A stretch of DNA of 64,000 nt from Pseudopelobacter sp964542535 (GTDB lineage Bacteria; Desulfobacterota; Desulfuromonadia; Geobacterales; Pseudopelobacteraceae): contig CAZIUE010000006.1 of NCBI GenBank assembly GCA_964542535.1, forward strand, positions 1-64,000, written 5' to 3'. Both the position numbers and the translations under genes were made by a program. The notes beneath the pieces were generated by a model. The model did no database searches and had not been told where the DNA came from. It saw only the letters and a list, made by a program, of their open reading frames with translations. Of the stretch, positions 27,640-35,834 are shown piece by piece (the stretch's first letter is position 1; every line of letters starts with the position of its first letter).

Positions 27640-29646
27640 ATGCAACAGACAGCGATTTCAGCGCCCCAGGCACGGCTCTGCGCCGATGCCATTCGTTTTC
27701 TCTCCGTTGACGCGGTGCAGCAGGCCAATTCCGGCCATCCCGGCCTCCCCATGGGAGCCGCCGACTGCGCCTTTTCCCTGTGGGGAAACTACCTGAGCTT
27801 CAACCCTGACGATCCCTGCTGGCCCAACCGGGACCGCTTCGTGCTTTCGGCAGGGCACGGTTCCATGCTGCTCTACTCGCTGCTGCACCTGTTCGGATAC
27901 GATCTCTCCCTGGAGGAGCTGAAGAACTTCCGCCAGTGGGGGAGCAAGACGCCGGGCCACCCCGAATACGGCCACACTGCGGGGGTGGAGGTCACCACCG
28001 GGCCGCTGGGGCAGGGCTTCGCCACCGGTGTCGGCATGGCCATCGCGTCGAAGATGGCTGCCGAGCGCTTCAACACCCCCGATTTCAAACCGGTTGACCA
28101 CACCATCTACGCCCTGGCCGGTGACGGCTGTCTGCAGGAAGGGATCAGCTACGAGGCCGCGGCCCTGGCGGGTCACCTCAAGCTGGGCAACCTGGTCTAC
28201 ATCTACGACGACAACGGCATCACCATCGAGGGGAAGACCGACCTGGCCTGGTCCGAGGATGTGGCTGGGCGCTTCACCGCCTGCGGCTGGCAGGTTCAGA
28301 AGATCGACGGCCATGACTACGGTCAGATCACCGCCGCCATCGCCGCTGCCAAGAGTGAGACCGAACGCCCCTCGCTGATCATCGCCACCACCCACATCGC
28401 CTTCGGCAGCCCTGCCAAGCAGGACTCCTCCGGTGCCCACGGCTCCCCTCTGGGCCAGGACGAGATCGCCGCCACCCGCGCCAACCTGGCCTGGCCCCAT
28501 GCCCCTTTCCAGATCCCCCAGGAGGTGCGGGACATCTGCTCCGAACGGGTACGGCAGTTGAAACAGCGCTACGACGAGTGGCAGCGCGGCTTCGGGGCAT
28601 GGCGGGCGGCACATCCGGAGCAGGCGCTCCTGTGGGACCGGATGTGGAACAAGACGCTTCCCGACAACCTGGCCGACGAACTGGCGGCCGCAGTGGCCGA
28701 CAAGGCCGGCGCCACCCGCTCCCTGTCCGGCGCCGTGCTGCAGAAGGCAGCCAGCCTGATCCCCGCCCTGGCCGGCGGCTCCGCCGACCTGGCCCCGTCC
28801 AACAACAGCGACATCAAGGGGGCTGCCTCGGTGCAGGCGGGCGACTTCAGCGGCCGCAACCTTCACTTCGGCATCCGTGAGCATGCCATGGGCGCGGTCA
28901 TGAACGGTATGGCCCTGTTCGGCTGCCTGATCCCCTATGGTGCCACCTTCCTGGTCTTCTCCGACTACTGCCGCCCCGCCGTGCGGCTGGCGGCTCTCAT
29001 GAACCTGCGGCTGGTGTACCTGTTTACCCACGATTCGTTCTACGTGGGCGAAGACGGCCCGACCCACCAGCCTATCGAGCACGTGGCCTCGCTGCGCCTG
29101 ATCCCCGGCCTGCGGGTGATCCGGCCGGCGGACGGCCTTGAGACGGCCCTGGCCTGGAGCGTTGCCCTGGGCAACGACAGCGGTCCCACCGCCCTGATCC
29201 TCTCCCGCCAGAACCTGCCGGTCATCGATCGCGGCCGCGGTTTCCACACTGCCGATGTGCTCAAGGGGGGGTATCCGGTCGCCGCCCCCGACGGCGAGCC
29301 GTGTGCGGTTGTCATGGCCAGCGGCTCCGAGGTGCACCTGGCCCAGGCTGCGGCGCAGCTGCTGGCATCCCGGGGCATCGTCGTCCGGGTGGTCTCGGTT
29401 CCCTGTCTGGAGACTTTCATGGCCCAGCCCCAATCCTACCGTGACGGCCTGCTTCCCGCCGGTATCCCGCGCATTGCCGTGGAGGCGGGGCGCGGAGAGT
29501 CCTGGGGGCGGCTCCTGGGGTGCGACGGCCTGTTCATCGGCATCGAACATTTCGGGGCTTCGGCACCGGGCGAGGTGCTGGCGGAGCGGTTCGGCCTTAC
29601 CCCTCCCCAGGTGGCGGAAAAAATCGCCGCGTTCCTGAAACGCTAG
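27640..29646 (+). CDS. tkt: Transketolase
   Basis: TPP-dependent enzyme of the non-oxidative pentose phosphate pathway that supplies erythrose 4-phosphate and ribose 5-phosphate. 668 aa; NSGHPGLPMGAAD near residue 30, TPP motif GDGCLQEGISYEAAALAGHL (about 155-174), pyrimidine-binding domain GIREHAMGAVMNG and FSDYCRPAVRLAALM, with the C-terminal domain intact. AAGGAA is 6 nt before the ATG. It is followed 9 bp later by a Crp/Fnr regulator and then DAHP synthase, which uses erythrose 4-phosphate, a sensible metabolic grouping. Confidence 0.95.
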   Translation: MQQTAISAPQARLCADAIRFLSVDAVQQANSGHPGLPMGAADCAFSLWGNYLSFNPDDPCWPNRDRFVLSAGHGSMLLYSLLHLFGYDLSLEELKNFRQWGSKTPGHPEYGHTAGVEVTTGPLGQGFATGVGMAIASKMAAERFNTPDFKPVDHTIYALAGDGCLQEGISYEAAALAGHLKLGNLVYIYDDNGITIEGKTDLAWSEDVAGRFTACGWQVQKIDGHDYGQITAAIAAAKSETERPSLIIATTHIAFGSPAKQDSSGAHGSPLGQDEIAATRANLAWPHAPFQIPQEVRDICSERVRQLKQRYDEWQRGFGAWRAAHPEQALLWDRMWNKTLPDNLADELAAAVADKAGATRSLSGAVLQKAASLIPALAGGSADLAPSNNSDIKGAASVQAGDFSGRNLHFGIREHAMGAVMNGMALFGCLIPYGATFLVFSDYCRPAVRLAALMNLRLVYLFTHDSFYVGEDGPTHQPIEHVASLRLIPGLRVIRPADGLETALAWSVALGNDSGPTALILSRQNLPVIDRGRGFHTADVLKGGYPVAAPDGEPCAVVMASGSEVHLAQAAAQLLASRGIVVRVVSVPCLETFMAQPQSYRDGLLPAGIPRIAVEAGRGESWGRLLGCDGLFIGIEHFGASAPGEVLAERFGLTPPQVAEKIAAFLKR

Positions 29647-29655
29647 GGCACTGCC

Positions 29656-30345
29656 ATGGAGCTGGTGGAGCTGCTCAAACAATCCCTGCTCTTTTCGGGG
29701 CTTGCCGCGGACGACCTGGCCGAACTGGCCACGATCGTGGCGCGGCGCCGGTTCGCCAGGGGAGAGTCCCTGTTCTGCGAGGGGGATGAGGCCACCGGCT
29801 TCTATCTGCTGGTGGCCGGCAGCGTCAAGCTCTGCCGCGTCTCCCCGGAAGGGCGGGAAAAGGTGCTCCACTTCGTCAAGCCGCGGGAGACCTTCGCCGA
29901 GGCCGCCTTCTTCGGCGACGGCAGGTACCCGGCCGAGGCCCGTGCCATGGAGGCGGGCGAGGCGCTCTTCATCCCCCGCCAGGGGTTCATGGAGCTGATG
30001 GCCCGGAACCCCCGGTTCAGCCTCAACCTGGTGGTCTCCCTCTCCCTGATGCTGCGCCAGTTCGTCCGCCAGATCGAGGAGCTCAGTTTTGCCGACGTCA
30101 CGTCGCGGCTGGCCTCGTTTCTGGTGCGTCGCGCCGACGAAAAGTCGGCCAGCTACGGCGGCATCATCTACATCGACCTGGGAATCAGGAAGGGGGAACT
30201 GGCCTCCCGTCTGGGCACGGCCAGCGAGACCATCTCGCGAACCCTGCGCAAGCTCAAGGACGAGGGGATCATCGACGTGCAGGGAAGCCGGGTGGTGATC
30301 CACCGCATGGACCGTCTGCAGAAGCTCTGCGAGCGCCACGAGTAG
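29656..30345 (+). CDS. Crp/Fnr-family transcriptional regulator
   Basis: 229 aa. A cyclic-nucleotide-binding type beta-barrel (about 12-115, with GDEATGFYLLVAGSVKLCRV and a ...FGDGRYPAEARAME... segment) is followed by a dimerisation helix and a Crp-type winged helix (about 150-220, GELASRLGTASETISRTLRK). It lacks the N-terminal four-cysteine cluster of Fnr, and the usual cAMP-contact Arg-Ser pair is not evident, so the signal is unknown. It starts 9 bp after the transketolase stop codon and is probably co-transcribed; the ribosome site is weak. Confidence 0.88.
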   Translation: MELVELLKQSLLFSGLAADDLAELATIVARRRFARGESLFCEGDEATGFYLLVAGSVKLCRVSPEGREKVLHFVKPRETFAEAAFFGDGRYPAEARAMEAGEALFIPRQGFMELMARNPRFSLNLVVSLSLMLRQFVRQIEELSFADVTSRLASFLVRRADEKSASYGGIIYIDLGIRKGELASRLGTASETISRTLRKLKDEGIIDVQGSRVVIHRMDRLQKLCERHE

Positions 30346-30446
30346 GGGCGGTCCCGTGTGTGGCTGCCCATGACGTGGCGCTGTGGGCGCCCGTTCCATG
30401 AACCTTCCCTGGCCGTCCCGGTTTCGGGGGATAAGGAGAGTTTCCG

Positions 30447-31457
30447 ATGCTGATCGTCATGAACCATACGGCAACCCGGGCCGACATCGAAGCCGTCACC
30501 AAGGCGGTGGCGGAGATGGGCTTTTCAGCTGCGCCGATTCCGGGCAGCGAGCGCACCGCCATCGGCGTGCTGGGGAATCAGGGGTACGTGGATGACAGCA
30601 CTATCCTGGAACTCCCCGGCGTCCAACGGGTGATCCATGTCTCCAAACCCTACAAGCTGGTCTCCCGGGACTTCCACCCCGCGGATACCATCGTAGACGT
30701 GGCCGGCATCCGCGTGGGCCAGGGGTGCCGGCCGGTGGTGGTGGCCGGACCCTGCGCCGTGGAGAGCGAGGAGCAGATCGTCAAGACGGCCCTGTTCGTG
30801 AAACAGGCCGGGGCGGATATGCTGCGGGGGGGGGCCTTCAAGCCGCGCACCGGGCCGCACACCTTCCAGGGGCTGCGGGAAGAGGGACTCAGGCTTCTGG
30901 CCCTGGCAGGTCGCGAGAGCGGTCTGCCCGTCGTTACCGAGGTGATGAGCCCGGACAACGTGGGGCTGGTGGCCGACTACGCCGATCTCTTGCAGGTGGG
31001 GGCGCGCAACATGCAGAACTTCGATCTGCTGCGCGAACTGGGGCGGATCCGTAAGCCGGTGCTGCTGAAAAGGGGCATGAGCGCCACGGTGGAGGAGTTT
31101 CTGGCCGCGGCCGAGTACATCCTGGCCGAAGGGAACGAGCAGGTGATCCTCTGCGAGCGGGGCATCCGAACCTTCGAGACCGCCACCCGCAACACGCTGG
31201 ATCTGGCGGTGGCGCCCCTGATCCGGGAACTGTCCCATCTGCCGGTGATGATCGATCCGTCGCACGCCACCGGCAAACGCAGTCTCGTTCTCCCCATGAC
31301 CCTGGCGGCCCTGGTGGCCGGTGCCCATGGCGTGCTGGTGGAGGTGCATCCGGAGCCGGAGAAGGCCTTCTCCGACGGGCCGCAGTCTCTGACGTTCCAG
31401 GGGTTTGAACAGCTGATGAACGATGTGCGGCGCATGACCGGTTTCCTCGGTTTCTGA
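30447..31457 (+). CDS. aroF: 3-deoxy-7-phosphoheptulonate (DAHP) synthase, type I-beta with ferredoxin-like domain
   Basis: First enzyme of the shikimate pathway, joining phosphoenolpyruvate and erythrose 4-phosphate. Residues 1-65 (MLIVMNHTATRADIEAVTKA...) are the ferredoxin-like regulatory domain found on Thermotoga-type enzymes, which confers feedback inhibition by aromatic amino acids. Residues 75-336 are the TIM barrel, with VVAGPCAVESEEQ, GGAFKPRTGPHTFQG, LLKRGMSATVEE, ERGIRTFE and DPSHATGKRS. AAGGAG lies 8 nt before the ATG. It lies 101 bp after the Crp/Fnr gene in the same direction. Confidence 0.94.
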   Translation: MLIVMNHTATRADIEAVTKAVAEMGFSAAPIPGSERTAIGVLGNQGYVDDSTILELPGVQRVIHVSKPYKLVSRDFHPADTIVDVAGIRVGQGCRPVVVAGPCAVESEEQIVKTALFVKQAGADMLRGGAFKPRTGPHTFQGLREEGLRLLALAGRESGLPVVTEVMSPDNVGLVADYADLLQVGARNMQNFDLLRELGRIRKPVLLKRGMSATVEEFLAAAEYILAEGNEQVILCERGIRTFETATRNTLDLAVAPLIRELSHLPVMIDPSHATGKRSLVLPMTLAALVAGAHGVLVEVHPEPEKAFSDGPQSLTFQGFEQLMNDVRRMTGFLGF

Positions 31458-31640
31458 CCGCGTTTCCCGCCACGAATTCCCTCAAACATACATTCGGCAG
31501 GTAACCGTGGGTGGGTGCGGATACATCGGAATGATACGTGCAAAATCGCTGCCATCCCGCCGGTGAATGGGGTTCAGTCCGTTTCGCCGGTTTAATCCGC
31601 CTGTCACCCCTGCACCCGCGTCTCAGCCGTTTTTTATAGG

Positions 31641-31669
31641 TTGAAAACTTTCCGGGGGCGATGTAATAA
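31641..31669 (+). promoter_or_regulatory. Candidate orphan promoter in the 424-bp gap 31458-31881
   Basis: TTGAAA (31641-31646), 17-bp spacer, TAATAA (31664-31669). No plus-strand gene follows; transcription from here would run about 230 nt into the strong hairpin at 31869-31899, so it could drive a small RNA. A 35-codon ORF from 31734 is not protein-like. Otherwise the gap shows nothing recognisable. Confidence 0.35.
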
Positions 31670-31863
31670 TAGCACCGTGTTTCGCGCTCTCCCTGTCCTG
31701 TTCGATAGCCGCAGTGCCCGGGCGGAATAAACAATGAACGGGGGACCATTCTTGCCGTGGTGTGCTGCCCCATTGCGCGGGAATTGCCTGAAGCGGCACA
31801 TGGTCGCCCACCTGTTAAGGAACTCGCCGGAGGTTCTTTAGGTTGACGGCAGGACGGGGAGAG

Positions 31864-31899
31864 GAAAAAAAGGGGATGCCTTTACAAGGCATCCCCTTT
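31864..31899 (-). terminator. Rho-independent terminator overlapping the end of the hybrid kinase gene
   Basis: A 14-bp perfect stem (AAAGGGGATGCCTT with its complement) and 3-nt loop, followed on the minus strand by eight T residues. One arm encodes the last codons (RKGDAL) and the loop holds the stop codon of the kinase. On the plus strand TTTCCTGTTT follows, so it may work in both directions. Confidence 0.9.
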
Positions 31900-34284
31900 C
31901 CTGTTTAGGCCCCCGTCAGGGGGGGCGTTCCGGTCAAGGATCTCCCGTACCCGTTGCAGCAGTTCAGAAGGCAGGACCGGTTTGGGCAGGAAGTTGTGCT
32001 CGTCTTTGAACAGTCCCCGGGCATCGAGGGTGTCCTCCGCATAGCCGCTGATGAAGAGCGCCTTCATGTCAGGTCTGACCTTCATGACCTCGTCGTAGAG
32101 CGTTTTTCCGTCCAGGTTGGGCATGATGATGTCGCTGACCAGGATATGGATGGGGCCGTTCCCTTCCCGGATTTTCTCCAGAGCTTCCCGGCCGTCGACG
32201 GCCTCGATCACCGTATAGCCCGCCTCCTCCAGGACGACCCGGTTCAGATCCCGAACATCCTGATCATCTTCCACCAGCAGGACCGTTTCCGTGCCCCCCG
32301 CGGGGAGCGGTTGGCGTCGTTCGTCCGGGCACTCTTCACTCTCCCCGATGGCCAGCGGGAGATAGAGCCTGAAGGTCGTGCCCTGGCCGAGTGCGCTGTC
32401 AACGACGATGAAGCCGTTGTGCTGTTTGACGATGCCGTAGATGATTGACAACCCCAGGCCGGTTCCCTTGCCCGCCTTCTTGGTGGTAAAGAACGGTTCG
32501 AAGATCTTCTCCCGGGTCTCCTGATCCATGCCGCAACCGGTGTCGCTGACGGAGATCCTGGCGTATGCCCCGGGGGTTCCGAATCCGTGCCGTGCGATGA
32601 ACCGTTCATCGATCTCGTCCGGGACCGCCTCGATGTCGAGTGCCCCGCCGCTGGTCATGGAATCCCGCGCGTTTGTCACCAGGTTCATCAGCACCTGCTC
32701 CAGCTGCCCCCGGTCGGCCATGACGCCAATGATGCCCCTGGCCGTCTTTACCCGGAAGTCGATATCCTCGGGAATCAGGCGGCAGAGCATCCTCTTGATG
32801 CCGTCGACAACCTCGTGCACATCCAGAAGGCGCATGTGCAGCACCTGCTTGCGGCTGAAGGCCAGAAGCCCCCTGGTCAGCTGGGCGGCCCGTTCCCCCG
32901 CGGCCAGGACCTGGGTGACGTGGGGGCGAAAGGGATTATCCTGTTCCATCTTTACGGCCATGAGCTCGGAAAACCCCATGACCGCGGAGAGAATGTTGTT
33001 GAAGTCATGGGCGATGCCGCCGGCGAACCGCCCTATGGCCTCCATCTTGCGGGCCTGGTTGAGCTGGGCCTCCAGGTTGCTGCGCTCCTCTTCGGCCCGT
33101 TTCTGATCGGTTATGTCCACGAAGGTGACCAGCACGCTGTCCGACTCCCCGTATTTCATGACCACGCTTGAGCTCAGGACCCATCTGTCATTGCCGGCTC
33201 TGGTGCGGATCCGGTATTCGTAGCGTCCCGAGCGCAACTCGCCCCGCCCCAGGGCCAGCAGCCGCTCCCGGGCGATGGCCAGATGGTCCCCGTGCAGAAA
33301 CAGCCCGAGCTCCTTGCCTGAAACGTCCTCCCTGCGGTAGCCGCCGATCTGGATCGCCGCCGCATTGGCATACACGATACGCTCTCCCCTGAGCAGGATG
33401 ATGGCATTGGGGGACGTCTCGGTCAGTAGCCGGAATTTTTCCTCGCTGTCCCTGAGCGCCAGTTCCGTCAGTCTGCGATCGGTAATGTCCCTGACGAAAC
33501 AATAGGTGTACGAGACCCCGTTATAGGTCAGCTGGTTGGCGGAGATCTCCACCGGAAAGGTTATGCCGTCCCTGCGGCAATGAACCGTCTCAAAGGTGAT
33601 CGATCCAGTGGCGACGAGGGCCTCTCTGATGTCCGCAAACCGCTCCCTGGTGATGGCGGGGTCGATATCGAAGATGGTCATGTGCGACAACTCGGCAATC
33701 GAATAGTCCAGGCTGCGGCAGGCGTACTCGTTGGCCGTCAGGATCCGTCCGCCGGTGGTTGTCTTGAAGATGCCGATGGCGGCCTTCTCGATGCAGAACT
33801 CGTGCAGCAGCCGTTTCTCCTCTCCGCGTCTCTGTTCTTCCCTGTCCGTCACGAAACAGCAGCAGTACTCCCGCTCTCCCCAGGCAACGAAGTGGGAGCG
33901 GATTTCCACCGGATAGATGCGGCCATCCTTGGCGCGGTGGGTTGCCTCGAAGAGATCGACCCCCCTGGAACGCACGGTGCGCCAGCGCTCCGCGAACTCT
34001 TCCCCGGAACAGGAGGGAGCGATGTCGCCCAGGGACATGTTCTCCAACTCCTCCCGCCCGTATCCCAGGGCACGGCAGGCCGCCTCGTTGGCATAGCTGA
34101 TGCGCAGGTCGTCGCGCACCCACAGGAGCTGCACGTCGGCGCTCTCCATGGCGATGCGGGCGAAGTCGGGCTTGTCACCGGATTCAGGCGTTGTCTCGCG
34201 GTAGGCATAGCCGCGCTCCTCCAGGAAGCGGCGCAGGTCGTCCAGCTTCTGGCCGTTGTCATCGATGACGAAAAGCGCTTTCAT
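31882..34284 (-). CDS. Hybrid sensor histidine kinase, three PAS domains plus receiver
   Basis: Soluble kinase of 800 aa. Three PAS/PAC units occupy about 45-165, 165-285 and 290-405; GGRFAGGIAHDFNNIL carries phospho-acceptor His426 (in AGGIAHDFNN), then an HATPase domain with NLVTNARDSM, DTGCGMD and GTGLGLSI, and a C-terminal receiver domain with Asp718 (LVSDIIMPN) and the KPV lysine. The first 40 residues (MKALFVIDDNGQKLDDLRRF) resemble the start of a receiver domain but are too short for a complete one. It is similar in domain order to the kinase at 14.2-17.6 kb and may be a paralogue with fewer PAS units. No partner gene is adjacent. Confidence 0.9.
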   Translation of the reverse strand: MKALFVIDDNGQKLDDLRRFLEERGYAYRETTPESGDKPDFARIAMESADVQLLWVRDDLRISYANEAACRALGYGREELENMSLGDIAPSCSGEEFAERWRTVRSRGVDLFEATHRAKDGRIYPVEIRSHFVAWGEREYCCCFVTDREEQRRGEEKRLLHEFCIEKAAIGIFKTTTGGRILTANEYACRSLDYSIAELSHMTIFDIDPAITRERFADIREALVATGSITFETVHCRRDGITFPVEISANQLTYNGVSYTYCFVRDITDRRLTELALRDSEEKFRLLTETSPNAIILLRGERIVYANAAAIQIGGYRREDVSGKELGLFLHGDHLAIARERLLALGRGELRSGRYEYRIRTRAGNDRWVLSSSVVMKYGESDSVLVTFVDITDQKRAEEERSNLEAQLNQARKMEAIGRFAGGIAHDFNNILSAVMGFSELMAVKMEQDNPFRPHVTQVLAAGERAAQLTRGLLAFSRKQVLHMRLLDVHEVVDGIKRMLCRLIPEDIDFRVKTARGIIGVMADRGQLEQVLMNLVTNARDSMTSGGALDIEAVPDEIDERFIARHGFGTPGAYARISVSDTGCGMDQETREKIFEPFFTTKKAGKGTGLGLSIIYGIVKQHNGFIVVDSALGQGTTFRLYLPLAIGESEECPDERRQPLPAGGTETVLLVEDDQDVRDLNRVVLEEAGYTVIEAVDGREALEKIREGNGPIHILVSDIIMPNLDGKTLYDEVMKVRPDMKALFISGYAEDTLDARGLFKDEHNFLPKPVLPSELLQRVREILDRNAPPDGGLNRKGDAL

Positions 34285-34357
34285 GCCATCCTCCTCGCGC
34301 AGGGGAACGTTGCGCGTCGTCGCCGCCCGGAGGGAGCGACGTGGTGCGGATACGAAA

Positions 34358-34387
34358 CGAGGCGCCCGATGGTATTCGGGAGCCTCG
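34358..34387 (-). terminator. Likely terminator after thiC
   Basis: CGAGGCGCCCGA and TCGGGAGCCTCG form a stem with one mismatch and a 6-nt loop, followed on the minus strand by TTTCGT. It is 130 bp past the thiC stop codon in the 232-bp gap before the kinase start; the short T-run makes it uncertain. Confidence 0.5.
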
Positions 34388-34516
34388 CAAACATAACATA
34401 TCAGTCACGGGAAACGGGGACTCCTGTCACGCCGAGGGTAGTCGTTCCCGTCCCGTGGGGGAGGGGTGGATCGTCGGGGAAGGAGAACAGTCCTGCCGCT
34501 CCCGGAACGGTTACGG

Positions 34517-35821
34517 TCATGCCTGAGCTTCCGCCTGGCGGGCCATGGCGTCGTCCATGACCTTGTAGGCGCAGAACTCGCCGCACATGGTGCAGGCGCC
34601 GTGGTCGGAGACCGGAGAACTTTCCCGCAGGGAACGTGCCCGCTCCGGGTCCAGGGCCAGGTTGTACTGCCCCTCCCAGTCAAGCTTCTTCCTGCATTTT
34701 GCCATCTGGATGTCCTTGTCCATGGCCCCCTTGACCCCCTTGGCGATGTCGCCGGCGTGGGCGGCGATACGTGAGGCGATCACGCCGTCGCGCACGTCCT
34801 GCACGTCGGGAAGGCGCAGGTGCTCGCTGGGGGTGACGTAACAGAGGAAGTCGGCGCCGGCGGCGGCTGCCATGGCGCCGCCAATGGCGCAGGTGATATG
34901 GTCGTAGCCCGGAGCGATGTCGGTCACCAGCGGTCCCAGCACGTAGAAGGGGGCGCCGTGGCAGAGCCGCTTCTGCAGCAGGATGTTGGCCTGGACCTGC
35001 TGCAGCGGCACGTGTCCCGGTCCCTCGATCATGACCTGTACGCCGGCAGCCTGGGCGCGCTGGGTCAGTTCGCCCAGCAGGATCAGCTCGTGGATCTGGG
35101 CCCGGTCGGTGGCGTCGGCCAGGCAGCCGGGGCGGAACCCGTCACCCAGGGAGAGGCACATGTCATACTCTTTGGTGATCTCCAGGAGTCTGTCGAAATG
35201 TTCAAAGAGCGGATTGTCCTGGTTGTTGTAGGCCATCCACTCGATGGTGAAGGCGCCGCCCCGGGAAACCACGTCCATGATGCGCCCCTCGTTCTTCATC
35301 CGCTCCACGGTGGCGCGAGTCACACCGCAATGCACGGTGATGAAGTCAACCCCGTCCTCGGCATGCTTGACGATACCGGCGAAGATGTCGTCCACGGTCA
35401 TGTCCACGATGGCCTTCTTCTTTACCCGCACTGCGTCCAGAGCCGCCTGGTAGAGCGGCACGCTGCCGATGCAGGCGGTGGTTTCGGCCACCACGGCGCG
35501 ACGGATCTCGTCCACCGGCCCGCCGGTGGAGAGGTCCATGATGGCGTCGGCTCCGTATTTCACCGCTACCCGCGCCTTTTCCAGCTCTTTCTCCATGTCG
35601 GTGTCGTCCGACGAGGAACCGATGTTGGCGTTGACCTTGGTGCGCAGGCCGGCGCCCACGGCCAGCGGTGTGCCGTTGGCGTGTTTGTTGTTGTGACAGA
35701 TGACGATGGTGCCGGCCGCAATGCCGTCGCGGAGGAACTCGGGGCTGACTCCCTCGGCCAGTGCCGCGGTCTTCATCTTTTCGGTAACGACGCCCCTGCG
35801 GGCGTATTCAAGCTGGGTCAT
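34517..35821 (-). CDS. thiC: Phosphomethylpyrimidine synthase ThiC (short form)
   Basis: Radical-SAM enzyme turning aminoimidazole ribotide into the thiamine pyrimidine. The ATG at 35821 (MTQLEYARRGVV) has GGAG 6 nt upstream; the frame is open to 35890 without conservation. 434 aa, lacking the N-terminal extension of enterobacterial ThiC. The C-terminal cluster motif is C-x2-C-x3-C (CTMCGEFC), one residue shorter than the C-x2-C-x4-C of E. coli ThiC; short ThiC relatives, and the 5-hydroxybenzimidazole synthase BzaF, are alternatives to consider. The gene follows thiE-thiD by 13 bp under a TPP riboswitch, which argues strongly for ThiC. Confidence 0.9.
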   Translation of the reverse strand: MTQLEYARRGVVTEKMKTAALAEGVSPEFLRDGIAAGTIVICHNNKHANGTPLAVGAGLRTKVNANIGSSSDDTDMEKELEKARVAVKYGADAIMDLSTGGPVDEIRRAVVAETTACIGSVPLYQAALDAVRVKKKAIVDMTVDDIFAGIVKHAEDGVDFITVHCGVTRATVERMKNEGRIMDVVSRGGAFTIEWMAYNNQDNPLFEHFDRLLEITKEYDMCLSLGDGFRPGCLADATDRAQIHELILLGELTQRAQAAGVQVMIEGPGHVPLQQVQANILLQKRLCHGAPFYVLGPLVTDIAPGYDHITCAIGGAMAAAAGADFLCYVTPSEHLRLPDVQDVRDGVIASRIAAHAGDIAKGVKGAMDKDIQMAKCRKKLDWEGQYNLALDPERARSLRESSPVSDHGACTMCGEFCAYKVMDDAMARQAEAQA

Positions 35822-35834
35822 AGGATCTCCGTAG

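Noticed and set aside
27658..30399. 913-codon open frame on the minus strand opposite tkt and the Crp/Fnr gene
   Set aside because: It mirrors two well-identified plus-strand genes; long antisense frames are expected at this GC content. Its composition (many His, Gln, Gly, Pro) is not protein-like.
31734..31841. 35-codon ORF in the gap before the hybrid kinase
   Set aside because: No ribosome site, no recognisable sequence, and it lies in a stretch better explained as non-coding.
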